Made by a program: the position numbers and the translations under genes
Assembly (NCBI RefSeq): GCF_047249845.1
Contig: NZ_JBKTWO010000010.1
Coordinates: 5,677-69,676 of the forward strand
DNA length: 64,000 nucleotides
Direction: 5' to 3'
Origin: Thomasclavelia sp047249845
Lineage (GTDB): Bacteria; Bacillota_I; Bacilli_A; Erysipelotrichales; Coprobacillaceae
Shown here: positions 30,691 through 38,049 of the stretch, one piece after another
Layout of the letters: each line of letters opens with the position of its first letter
Position numbering within the stretch: the stretch's first letter is position 1
The notes under the pieces: generated by a model
Seen by the model: only the letters and a program-made list of their open reading frames with translations
Databases searched by the model: none
What the model was told of the DNA's origin: nothing

Positions 30691-33024
30691 ATGAAAGAGA
30701 TAGAATTATTAGCTCCAGCTGGTAGTTATGAAGCCTTGATTGCAGCAGTTCAAAATGGTGCCAATGCAATTTATTTAGGTGGAAATGAATTTAGCGCTCG
30801 AGCTTTCGCTACTAATTTTAACCGTGAAGAATTAAAAAAAGCTGTTATTTATGGTCATTTAAGGAATGTTAAAATATATGTAACAGTTAATACGCTATAT
30901 GAAGATAATCAATTTGAAGATTTAAAAGATTATCTTTTGTTTTTAGCAGAAATAAACGTTGATGCTCTAATCATTCAAGATATTGGTTTAATGTATTTTG
31001 TGAAAAAATATTTTCCTGATTTTGAAATACATATGTCAACTCAAACAAGCATTTACAATCTTCCTGCAGTTAAATATTTTGAAGAACTTGAAGTTGATAG
31101 AATCGTCTTAGCTCGTGAAAACAGTATTGAAGAGATAAAAAATATTTGTAATAATACTGATTTAGATATAGAAGTATTTGTTCATGGCGCTCTTTGTATG
31201 TCATATTCTGGTCAATGTTTAATGTCTAGTATGATTGCTAAAAGAAGTGGTAATAAAGGAACATGTGGCCAACCATGTAGATTAGCTTATAAATTAGAAA
31301 AAGATGGAAAAAATCTTGATCATGTACCAAGCTATTTATTATCACCTAAAGATTTATGCACGCTAGACAATATCGGTGATTTAATTGAAGCTGGAATTAC
31401 ATCTTTTAAAATAGAAGGTAGAATGAAACGCCCTGAATATGTGGCTATTATTGTAAAACAATATCGTGAAGCAATTGATACTTATTTAAAAAAACAAAAG
31501 TTAAATGATGTAACTAATCGAATAATTGAAATGAAACAAATGTTTAATCGTGGTTTTACAAAAGGTTATTTGTTGCATGACAATGATTTTATGGCTAAAG
31601 ACTATCCAGGTAATCGCGGGATTGATTTAGGAACTGTAGTAGATTATGATAAAAAAAGAAAAATAGTCAAAATAAAGTTGTTAAATAAAGTAAAACAAGG
31701 GGATCGTATCAGTTTTAAAAATACTGATTTTATTAGAACAATTACCAAACTATTCTTAAATCAAAAATTAGTAAATCAAGCTTATAAAAATAGTATTGTG
31801 GAAATAGAATTGAATACACCTGTAAAAAAAGGTGAATCTGTTTATAAAATAATTGATATTGAATTGATTGAAAAAGCACAAATAAGCTATCAAAAAGAAC
31901 AGATTAAAAATCCAATTGCAATGTATTTCAGTGGTCAAATAAATAACTATCCAACGCTTAAAATCTATTATCAAGATAAAATAGTGGAAATTAAATCAAA
32001 TCAAATAATTGAAGCTGCAACTAATGCCCCTTTAACAAAGGAACGTATCAAGAATCAATTAGCAAAACTTGGAAACACAATTTTTAAAGCTGACAAGATT
32101 AATGTGGAATTTCCTCAAAATGCTTTTTTCAGTCTCAAAGAAATCAATGAAATGCGTCGAAAAGCAATTGATAACTTAATTATTATACTAACCTCAGCTA
32201 AAAAACATAATACCAATATAATAGAAAATAGTAAAATCTCTAGCAATAAAACAATTAAAGGAATATATGTCAAAGTTCACTCACTAATACAGTTAAAGGC
32301 TTTAATTGATCAAGATATTATAGGATATTATTTCCCTTTATCAAAATATCTAAATGAAGCAATTCAATTAGCCAAAAAACATCAGAAAAAAATTATTCCA
32401 TTCACTAATTTTTTAAATAACGAAAAACAATTAATGAATTTTAAAAACAGTGATATATATCAAGAAGTAGATGAAATTTTAATTGGTGATTATGGTGCTT
32501 TAAAAATATTTAATGATAAAAACTGTATTTTAGATACAACATTTAACCTTTATAATAGCTATGCCTTAGAACATTTCAAAAATTATAATACCATTTTATC
32601 TTTAGAAATGAGTAAAAAACAAATTAACAATTTAACTAATATTACTCAAAACATAACTATGGTAGCTTATGGTAAAACTATAAATATGCATTTAAAACAT
32701 TGTTTAATTAGTGACCATTACTACAAAAAGAAGAAAATAGGATGTAACATGTGTAAAAACGGGGACTACAAATTAGTTGATCGTAAAGGTGAAAAATTTG
32801 AAATTCTAACTGACGAGTTATGTAATAATTTAATTTATAATAATAATTGTATCTATATTAAAAACCTTGATAATTTGAAAGTTGATTATATCCTCTTATC
32901 TTTTTTAAATGAAGATGCTAAAACATCAAGAATGATCTTTAATGAGTTTAAATGTATCTTATCTGGCAAAAATAGACAAATACCCACTTTTGTTAAGTAT
33001 ACAAGTGGTTATTATAATGATTAA
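30691..33024 (+). CDS. U32 family peptidase-like protein with DUF3656 (RlhA/TrhP type)
   Basis: Members of this family, annotated as collagenase-like, act in hydroxylation of tRNA or 23S rRNA bases (TrhP, RlhA) rather than as simple proteases. The 777-residue protein has the N-terminal barrel (LLAPAGSYEALIAAVQNGA), the U32 cysteine signature beginning VHGALCMSYSGQC near 165 with later cysteines in GTCGQPCR, and a C-terminal DUF3656 region (NAFFSLKEINEMRRKAI near 474-490). C-terminal cysteines near 684-687 complete the set. Length and DUF3656 favour an RlhA-like role. It lies 4 bases after mtnN and ends the operon. Confidence 0.86.
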   Translation: MKEIELLAPAGSYEALIAAVQNGANAIYLGGNEFSARAFATNFNREELKKAVIYGHLRNVKIYVTVNTLYEDNQFEDLKDYLLFLAEINVDALIIQDIGLMYFVKKYFPDFEIHMSTQTSIYNLPAVKYFEELEVDRIVLARENSIEEIKNICNNTDLDIEVFVHGALCMSYSGQCLMSSMIAKRSGNKGTCGQPCRLAYKLEKDGKNLDHVPSYLLSPKDLCTLDNIGDLIEAGITSFKIEGRMKRPEYVAIIVKQYREAIDTYLKKQKLNDVTNRIIEMKQMFNRGFTKGYLLHDNDFMAKDYPGNRGIDLGTVVDYDKKRKIVKIKLLNKVKQGDRISFKNTDFIRTITKLFLNQKLVNQAYKNSIVEIELNTPVKKGESVYKIIDIELIEKAQISYQKEQIKNPIAMYFSGQINNYPTLKIYYQDKIVEIKSNQIIEAATNAPLTKERIKNQLAKLGNTIFKADKINVEFPQNAFFSLKEINEMRRKAIDNLIIILTSAKKHNTNIIENSKISSNKTIKGIYVKVHSLIQLKALIDQDIIGYYFPLSKYLNEAIQLAKKHQKKIIPFTNFLNNEKQLMNFKNSDIYQEVDEILIGDYGALKIFNDKNCILDTTFNLYNSYALEHFKNYNTILSLEMSKKQINNLTNITQNITMVAYGKTINMHLKHCLISDHYYKKKKIGCNMCKNGDYKLVDRKGEKFEILTDELCNNLIYNNNCIYIKNLDNLKVDYILLSFLNEDAKTSRMIFNEFKCILSGKNRQIPTFVKYTSGYYND

Positions 33025-33054
33025 TTATCAAAATTTATAAATTATTATTATATT

Positions 33055-33062
33055 TTGTCGAA
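33055..33062 (+). promoter_or_regulatory. Spo0A-box-like site upstream of the XRE regulator
   Basis: The bases TTGTCGAA at 33055-33062 match the consensus 0A box (TGTCGAA) exactly and sit 78 bases before the XRE regulator start. The gene for Spo0A is in this window. A single 7-8 base match in AT-rich DNA can arise by chance. Confidence 0.4.
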
Positions 33063-33140
33063 ATAAATTATAAAAATTCAAAATTTTATTGAAGATTAGT
33101 AAGGAAAATGCTAAAATTTATTTATTGGAGGTATATGGAG

Positions 33141-33470
33141 ATGATAGATAAAGATTTAGCAGCCAGATTAAAGTCCTATCGAAATTTCAAACACCTTACA
33201 CAAAAAGAAGTAGCTAAGTATTTAAAAGTGCCACATTCTGCTATCTCTGACATTGAAAATGGAAAAAGAGATATAACAGTTGGTGAACTTAGAATTTTTT
33301 CTAATTTGTATGGTCGTAGTGTTGAAGAAATCATGAGTGGTAAAAAATATGATTATTATAATATTGCTAATATCGCTCGACTTTTGACAGAATTACCGGA
33401 TGAGGATTTAAAAGAAGTCATGTTCATTATTGAATATAAGCGCAAACGTAATGAAGAAAGAGAAAAATAA
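33141..33470 (+). CDS. XRE-family transcriptional regulator, SinR-like layout
   Basis: This is a 109-residue DNA-binding protein. An N-terminal helix-turn-helix (LTQKEVAKYLKVPHSAISDIENGKRDI, split here as two helices at about 19-42) is followed by a short linker and a C-terminal helix LLTELPDEDLKEVMFIIEYKRKR. Size and arrangement resemble SinR-type regulators, but sequence does not prove orthology. I choose the ATG at 33141, 9 bases after GGAGG; an ATG at 33135 is possible. It is monocistronic, with a hairpin terminator at its stop and a 0A-like box upstream. Confidence 0.75.
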   Translation: MIDKDLAARLKSYRNFKHLTQKEVAKYLKVPHSAISDIENGKRDITVGELRIFSNLYGRSVEEIMSGKKYDYYNIANIARLLTELPDEDLKEVMFIIEYKRKRNEEREK

Positions 33471-33494
33471 GGTGAAAATTTTTCACCTTATTTT
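33464..33494. terminator. Bidirectional terminator: 15-bp perfect inverted repeat
   Basis: The arms 33464-33478 and 33480-33494 (AAAATAAGGTGAAAA and its complement) are centred on one base. They contain the stop codons of the XRE gene and of the convergent phosphodiesterase gene, and T-rich arms face both directions. Confidence 0.78.
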
Positions 33495-34033
33495 ATTATT
33501 TTTTTAAATTCTTCTAACATCAATATTCCTTCATTTAATATTTCTTCACCGCACTCCTCAAAAGTAATACTATGATAAAATTTAACATCAACATAATTCC
33601 TAATAATTTTAACAACTGCATATGTTCCAAAGCCATAACTACCGCGATTTATCATTACACTACCAGGATTAATAATCAATTTATTATCAACTATACTGTA
33701 AGCTGGTACATGAGTATGTCCATGAAAAGCAATATCAAGATTATTTTTTTTCATATATGATACTAATTCTTCAGTTCCATAATAAATATTAAAATTATTA
33801 CCATGAGTAATTAGACAATTGTAATTTTCAACTTTAAAAATTATATTTGTATTAAATGCACCTGGTTTATCATGATTTCCTTTAACAACAAGATACTTTT
33901 TTAAAAGCGGATCGTTTTTTTCTAGCGAAGAATCCCCACAGTGGATATAATAATCCATCTCAGGATAGTGATTAGTTATTTTTTTTAAAAGATCATTTTG
34001 TAAGTGGGTATCACTTATGATCAAAAGCTGCAT
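33488..34033 (-). CDS. Metallophosphoesterase of the YfcE/MJ0936 family
   Basis: This 181-residue cytoplasmic phosphodiesterase has the full set of metal motifs in order: ISDTH (6-10), HCGDSS (about 31-36), VKGNHD (about 49-54), THGN (about 74-77) and FHGHTHVP (about 103-110). Relatives hydrolyse model phosphodiesters; the natural substrate is not known. I prefer the ATG at 34033 with AGGAAG about 8 bases upstream; an in-frame GTG lies at 34042. It converges on the XRE gene and shares a terminator with it. Confidence 0.9.
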   Translation of the reverse strand: MQLLIISDTHLQNDLLKKITNHYPEMDYYIHCGDSSLEKNDPLLKKYLVVKGNHDKPGAFNTNIIFKVENYNCLITHGNNFNIYYGTEELVSYMKKNNLDIAFHGHTHVPAYSIVDNKLIINPGSVMINRGSYGFGTYAVVKIIRNYVDVKFYHSITFEECGEEILNEGILMLEEFKKIIK

Positions 34034-34184
34034 ATATTTCACTTCCTTTGTTAATAATTTTAGTACATCAACAAAATATATTACTTTATTTAATAAAAAA
34101 CAATATCTAAAGTAGTAAATTATATTATTAAAATTATAGTGGAAAGATGGCCTAAAATCAATTGATTAAGGAAAAAAAGATTTA

Positions 34185-34198
34185 AGAAAGTGTTTACA
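34185..34198 (+). promoter_or_regulatory. cre-like catabolite control site
   Basis: AGAAAGTGTTTACA matches the cre consensus TGAAAGCGTTTACA at 12 of 14 positions and covers the -35 element of the EIIB promoter. Binding of CcpA-HPr here would repress transcription. CcpA itself is not in the window. Confidence 0.6.
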
Positions 34199-34221
34199 TC
34201 TAACAATATTCGTTGTAAAAT
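34193..34221 (+). promoter_or_regulatory. Sigma-A promoter of the EIIB genes
   Basis: TTTACA at 34193-34198, a 17-base spacer and TAAAAT at 34216-34221 lie 33 bases before the first EIIB start. Confidence 0.65.
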
Positions 34222-34254
34222 TATAACAAGTAGAAAAAAGGAGTGTATATTAAT

Positions 34255-34569
34255 ATGAAAACTATTTTATTAGTGTGTTCAGCTGGTATGTCTACTAGCT
34301 TGTTAGTAACAAAAATGGAAGGCGCTGCTAAAGAAGCTGGTGTTGAATGTAAAATTTTCGCTTTACCTTTTTCTGATGCTCCAAGAGTATTAGAAGAAGT
34401 TGACTGTATCTTACTTGGGCCACAAGTTAGATTTCAAAAAGCTGCTATTGAAAAACTAGCTGCTGGACGTAAAGCTGGGGCTATTCCTGTAGATGTTATT
34501 GATATGAGAGATTACGGGACAATGAATGGTAAAGCTGTATTCGATACAGCAATGAAAATGATTGGTTAA
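34255..34569 (+). CDS. PTS EIIB component, lactose/cellobiose family (first copy)
   Basis: This is a 104-residue phosphocarrier domain of a sugar phosphotransferase system. The phosphorylated cysteine is C8 in LLVCSAGMSTSLLVTKM, the family hallmark, and CILLGPQVRF near 53-62 is also conserved. It stands as a free EIIB: no EIIA, EIIC or phospho-glycosidase gene is near. A second EIIB of very similar sequence follows 86 bases later. A cre-like site and promoter precede it. AAAAAGGAG lies about 10 bases before the ATG. Confidence 0.9.
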   Translation: MKTILLVCSAGMSTSLLVTKMEGAAKEAGVECKIFALPFSDAPRVLEEVDCILLGPQVRFQKAAIEKLAAGRKAGAIPVDVIDMRDYGTMNGKAVFDTAMKMIG

Positions 34570-34595
34570 TAAAGCTGAATTAAACTAAAAATGGG

Positions 34596-34627
34596 AAAAC
34601 GGGCGTTTTTTTATAATGCCCTTTTTA
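34596..34627 (+). terminator. Terminator-like element between the two EIIB genes
   Basis: AAAAC/GTTTT can pair around a GGGC loop with a T-run right after, and the same GGGC can instead pair with GCCC at 34618-34621 followed by TTTTTA. These two pairings are mutually exclusive, so the element could act as a partial terminator. Both stems are short. Confidence 0.5.
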
Positions 34628-34655
34628 TATGTATGCAATAAAGGAGAAAAAGAGA

Positions 34656-34991
34656 ATGAAAACAAGAATTATGTTAATATGTGCAGCTGGAATGTCTACT
34701 AGTTTATTAGTAACCAAAATGGTCAAGGCAGCACAGGAATTAGGAGACGAAGTAGAGATTTTTGCTTTACCTTTTACTGAAGGTGAAAAAATTATTAGTA
34801 CTGTTGACTGTATCTTACTTGGACCACAAGTAAGATATGCCAAATCAGAAGTAGAAAAAGCTATTGAAGAAACAGGTAAAAAAATTCCTTTTGATGTAAT
34901 CGAAATGAAAGATTATGGAATGATGGATGGTAAAGCTGTTTACGATTTTGCTAAAAAATTAATGAATAAACAATCTACTATTAATATATGA
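34656..34991 (+). CDS. PTS EIIB component, lactose/cellobiose family (second copy)
   Basis: This 111-residue protein is a paralogue of the preceding EIIB, sharing the AGMSTSLLVTKM and DCILLGPQVR stretches; the phosphorylated Cys is C9. The copies differ mainly in the middle helix and the C-terminus, so the duplication is not recent. AAGGAG precedes the ATG. It ends in a strong terminator at 34990-35014. The membrane EIIC and EIIA partners must be encoded elsewhere, if they exist. Confidence 0.9.
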   Translation: MKTRIMLICAAGMSTSLLVTKMVKAAQELGDEVEIFALPFTEGEKIISTVDCILLGPQVRYAKSEVEKAIEETGKKIPFDVIEMKDYGMMDGKAVYDFAKKLMNKQSTINI

Positions 34992-35014
34992 GACTGAACT
35001 ACAGTCTCTTTTTT
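34990..35014 (+). terminator. Terminator after the second EIIB
   Basis: A 7-bp stem (GAGACTG/CAGTCTC) with an AACTA loop is followed by six T residues. Confidence 0.8.
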
Positions 35015-35076
35015 AGTACAATATATCTTAGGTTAGAAATTTATTTAATTTTGCTCTTTTTTGTCGTATACAATTA

Positions 35077-35085
35077 TGCTATAAT
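35077..35085 (+). promoter_or_regulatory. Extended -10 promoter of the ACT/UPF0210 operon
   Basis: TGCTATAAT at 35077-35085 is a perfect extended -10 (TGN-TATAAT) 27 bases before the gene. The region 17 bases upstream is only T-rich, so the promoter would rely on the extended -10. Confidence 0.6.
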
Positions 35086-35111
35086 AACCTAAATAATTAG
35101 GAGGTTATTGT

Positions 35112-35384
35112 ATGCAAAAGGGGATTATTACAGTAGTAGGTAAAGATCAGGTTGGAATTATTGCTAATGTATGTACATATTTAGCATCTAAACAAGTTAA
35201 TATTTTAGATATTTCGCAAACTATTATTCAGGAATATTTTAATATGATGATGATTGTAGAATTAAGTTCAATTACTGATGAATTTGGTACTATCTGTGAA
35301 GAATTAAATAAATTAGGTGCAGAAATTGGTGTGAATATCAAATTACAACACGAAGACATTTTTAATAAAATGCATCGTATTTAA
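35112..35384 (+). CDS. ACT domain protein, UPF0237 family
   Basis: This 90-residue protein is a single ACT domain: the start GIITVVGKDQVGIIANVCTY contains the ligand-loop Gly residues, followed by the beta-alpha-beta pattern ILDISQTIIQEYFNMMMIVEL. ACT domains sense amino acids or related metabolites. UPF0237 genes are habitually paired with UPF0210 genes, as here with a 14-base gap, so the pair probably works together. The ligand is unknown. Confidence 0.9.
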   Translation: MQKGIITVVGKDQVGIIANVCTYLASKQVNILDISQTIIQEYFNMMMIVELSSITDEFGTICEELNKLGAEIGVNIKLQHEDIFNKMHRI

Positions 35385-35398
35385 GGAGAATTAGCAAA

Positions 35399-36763
35399 AT
35401 GATTAATTTATTTGAAGTAGCAGAAACAAATAAAATGATTGAACAAGAAAATCTTGATGTAAGAACTATTACATTAGGTATCAGTTTATTAGATTGTATG
35501 GATCATGATATTGACGTTTTATGCGAAAATATTTATAAAAAGATTACAACTTTAGCAAAAGATTTAGTGTCAACAGGTAAACAGATTGAGATGAAATACG
35601 GAATACCTATTGTTAATAAACGAATTTCAGTAACACCAATTGGTTTTGTTGGTTCAAATGCTTGTAAAACAACAAATGATTTTGTTAAAATTGCTAAAGT
35701 TTTAGACAAATGTGCTCATGAAACTGGAGTGAATTTTATTGGTGGATATAGTGCAGTTGTATCAAAAGGAATGACGAAAGCAGAAGAACTATTGATTAGA
35801 TCTATTCCTGAAGCTATGAAAGTAACTAGTAATGTGTGCAGTTCTGTTAATGTCGGTTCAACCAAAACAGGTATTAATATGGATGCTGTTAAATTGATGG
35901 GAGAAATAATCAAAGAAACTGCAGCTTTAACAAAAGATAATGATTCAATAGGGTGTGCTAAACTAGTTGTTTTATGTAATGCCCCTGATGATAATCCATT
36001 TATGGCTGGAGCTTTTCATGGTGTTAGTGAAGCAGATGCAGTTATTAATGTTGGAGTTAGTGGTCCAGGTGTAGTTAAAAATGCTATTGAAAATGCCAAA
36101 GGTAAAGATTTTGGTGAATTATGCGAAATTATTAAAAAAACAGCATTTAAGATTACTCGAGTTGGTCAGTTAGTTGCTTTGGAAGCATCAGAAAAATTAG
36201 GAATCCCATTTGGCATTATTGATTTATCACTAGCGCCTACTCCTGCAATCGGTGATAGTATTGCTGATTGTCTTGAGGGAATGGGGTTAGATAGTGTTGG
36301 TGCTCCTGGTACAACTGCTGCTCTTGCTATATTAAACGATCAAGTTAAAAAGGGAGGCGTTATGGCTTCTTCGTATGTTGGAGGATTAAGTGGAGCATTT
36401 ATTCCAGTTAGTGAAGATCAAGGAATGATTGATGCTGTTAATAGAGGAGCATTAACACTTGAAAAATTAGAAGCTATGACATGTGTCTGCTCAGTTGGTC
36501 TTGATATGATTGCAATTCCAGGAAACGTGGAAACCAGTACTATTTCAGGTATCATAGCTGATGAAATGGCTATTGGAATGATTAATCAAAAAACTACTGC
36601 AGTTAGAATCATTCCTGTAATAGGTAAAGAAGTAGGAGAAGTAGTAGAATTTGGTGGATTATTAGGCTATGCGCCAATTATGCCAGTAAATAAATTTGGT
36701 TGTGCCGAATTTATTAATCGTGGTGGACGAATCCCAGCACCTATACATAGTTTTAAAAATTAA
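35399..36763 (+). CDS. UPF0210 (DUF711, PFL) family protein
   Basis: This 454-residue protein matches the UPF0210/PFL family in length and in conserved stretches such as KRISVTPIGFVG near 74-85, NFIGGYSAV near 113-121 and the C-terminal GGRIPAPIHS. The fold is related to glycyl-radical-type (pyruvate formate-lyase-like) barrels, but no glycyl-radical motif is seen and the function is unknown. It follows its UPF0237 ACT partner in one operon and ends at a hairpin terminator. Many glycines and short hydrophobic segments fit a soluble barrel. Confidence 0.9.
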   Translation: MINLFEVAETNKMIEQENLDVRTITLGISLLDCMDHDIDVLCENIYKKITTLAKDLVSTGKQIEMKYGIPIVNKRISVTPIGFVGSNACKTTNDFVKIAKVLDKCAHETGVNFIGGYSAVVSKGMTKAEELLIRSIPEAMKVTSNVCSSVNVGSTKTGINMDAVKLMGEIIKETAALTKDNDSIGCAKLVVLCNAPDDNPFMAGAFHGVSEADAVINVGVSGPGVVKNAIENAKGKDFGELCEIIKKTAFKITRVGQLVALEASEKLGIPFGIIDLSLAPTPAIGDSIADCLEGMGLDSVGAPGTTAALAILNDQVKKGGVMASSYVGGLSGAFIPVSEDQGMIDAVNRGALTLEKLEAMTCVCSVGLDMIAIPGNVETSTISGIIADEMAIGMINQKTTAVRIIPVIGKEVGEVVEFGGLLGYAPIMPVNKFGCAEFINRGGRIPAPIHSFKN

Positions 36764-36785
36764 AAGGCGAATTTTCGTCTTTTTA
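36762..36785 (+). terminator. Terminator after the UPF0210 gene
   Basis: A 10-bp stem (AAAAGGCGAA/TTCGTCTTTT, one G-U pair) starts at the stop codon and is followed by TTAATTA. Confidence 0.65.
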
Positions 36786-36808
36786 ATTATTTAGAAAGGA
36801 ATATAATT

Positions 36809-38038
36809 ATGAATGACTTAATTGTTTTTAATCCATTGTATAAAAATGAGGATATTAAAATATGCTTTGAATTATATGATGAAATTATTAAAAATAACAA
36901 TTTAAATAATGCTAATTGTTTTGTTTCTTTATTAATAAGATTAGCTGAAAAATATAATTTATATGGTAATTTGTTTAATAGTTTATTAACAAATTTATTA
37001 ATAAATAATGAAAATTCTTTTACATTAGCATTAGAAAGAAAACATGACATTGCAATAAATTTAAGAGCTATTGTTATAAACGACTTTAGAATAATCTTTA
37101 AAATGTTTAATACTGATTTTAGTTGTTTACCGCCATTACAACAAAATTTAATTACTAATTTTGTTCCATCAAAACCTATTATTAATCAAGAATTATTTGA
37201 GGTTTCAAGCTCTCTACAAGATAACTTAAGTAATTGTAGAGACGTTGATGAATTTTATGATACTTTAAAAAAGTTTTTTATAACTTATGGTGTAGGAAAA
37301 TTTGGATTAAATAAAGCATTTCGTTATGAAAACAATGAAATTCGTCCTATAATACATATAGGTAATGGACGATTAGATCAATTAATTGGATATAAAAGTC
37401 AAAAACAAAAACTTACCCAAAATACCGAAGCATTTTTAGCTGGAAAAAAAGCCAATAATGTACTTCTATATGGCGATAGTGGAACTGGTAAATCAAGCAG
37501 TATAAAAGCGTTGTTAAACGAATACTATAAAGATGGATTACGGATGATAGAAATTTATAAACATCAATTTAAGTATTTACCTAGTATAATACAGGAGCTA
37601 CAGTCACGAAATTATAAATTTATTCTATTTATGGATGATTTATCATTTGAAGAATTTGAAATAGAATATAAATATTTAAAGGCTGTGATAGAAGGGGGAC
37701 TAGAAAAGAAGCCTGATAATATTTTAATTTATGCAACTAGTAACCGTCGTCATTTAGTTAAACAGACTTGGAGCGATCGTCAAGATCAAGATGAAGTTAA
37801 TGTAAATGATGCAAAACAAGAAAAAACATCATTAAGTTCAAGATTTGGGGTAAAAATATTATATACTCATCCAAATCGTCAAAACTATCTTGAGATTGTA
37901 GATGGTTTAGCAAAACAATACAATCTTCAAATTTCTCAAGAAGAGTTACATCAAAAAGCTTTAACCTGGGAAATTCGTTATGGTGGTTTTTCAGGAAGAA
38001 CAGCTAAACAGTTTATTAATGCAATGCTAGGAAGATAA
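36809..38038 (+). CDS. DUF815 family AAA ATPase
   Basis: This 409-residue protein has an all-helical N-terminal region (1-190) and a C-terminal ATPase domain. Walker A is GDSGTGKSS near 221-229, Walker B is FILFMDDLSFE near 270-280, and a sensor-type ATSNRRHL follows near 310. These match the DUF815 family of uncharacterised ATPases. The N-terminal region is unusually Asn/Leu rich. The next gene starts 11 bases downstream, suggesting cotranscription. No partner clarifies the role. Confidence 0.85.
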   Translation: MNDLIVFNPLYKNEDIKICFELYDEIIKNNNLNNANCFVSLLIRLAEKYNLYGNLFNSLLTNLLINNENSFTLALERKHDIAINLRAIVINDFRIIFKMFNTDFSCLPPLQQNLITNFVPSKPIINQELFEVSSSLQDNLSNCRDVDEFYDTLKKFFITYGVGKFGLNKAFRYENNEIRPIIHIGNGRLDQLIGYKSQKQKLTQNTEAFLAGKKANNVLLYGDSGTGKSSSIKALLNEYYKDGLRMIEIYKHQFKYLPSIIQELQSRNYKFILFMDDLSFEEFEIEYKYLKAVIEGGLEKKPDNILIYATSNRRHLVKQTWSDRQDQDEVNVNDAKQEKTSLSSRFGVKILYTHPNRQNYLEIVDGLAKQYNLQISQEELHQKALTWEIRYGGFSGRTAKQFINAMLGR

Positions 38039-38049
38039 ATAGGAGTTAT

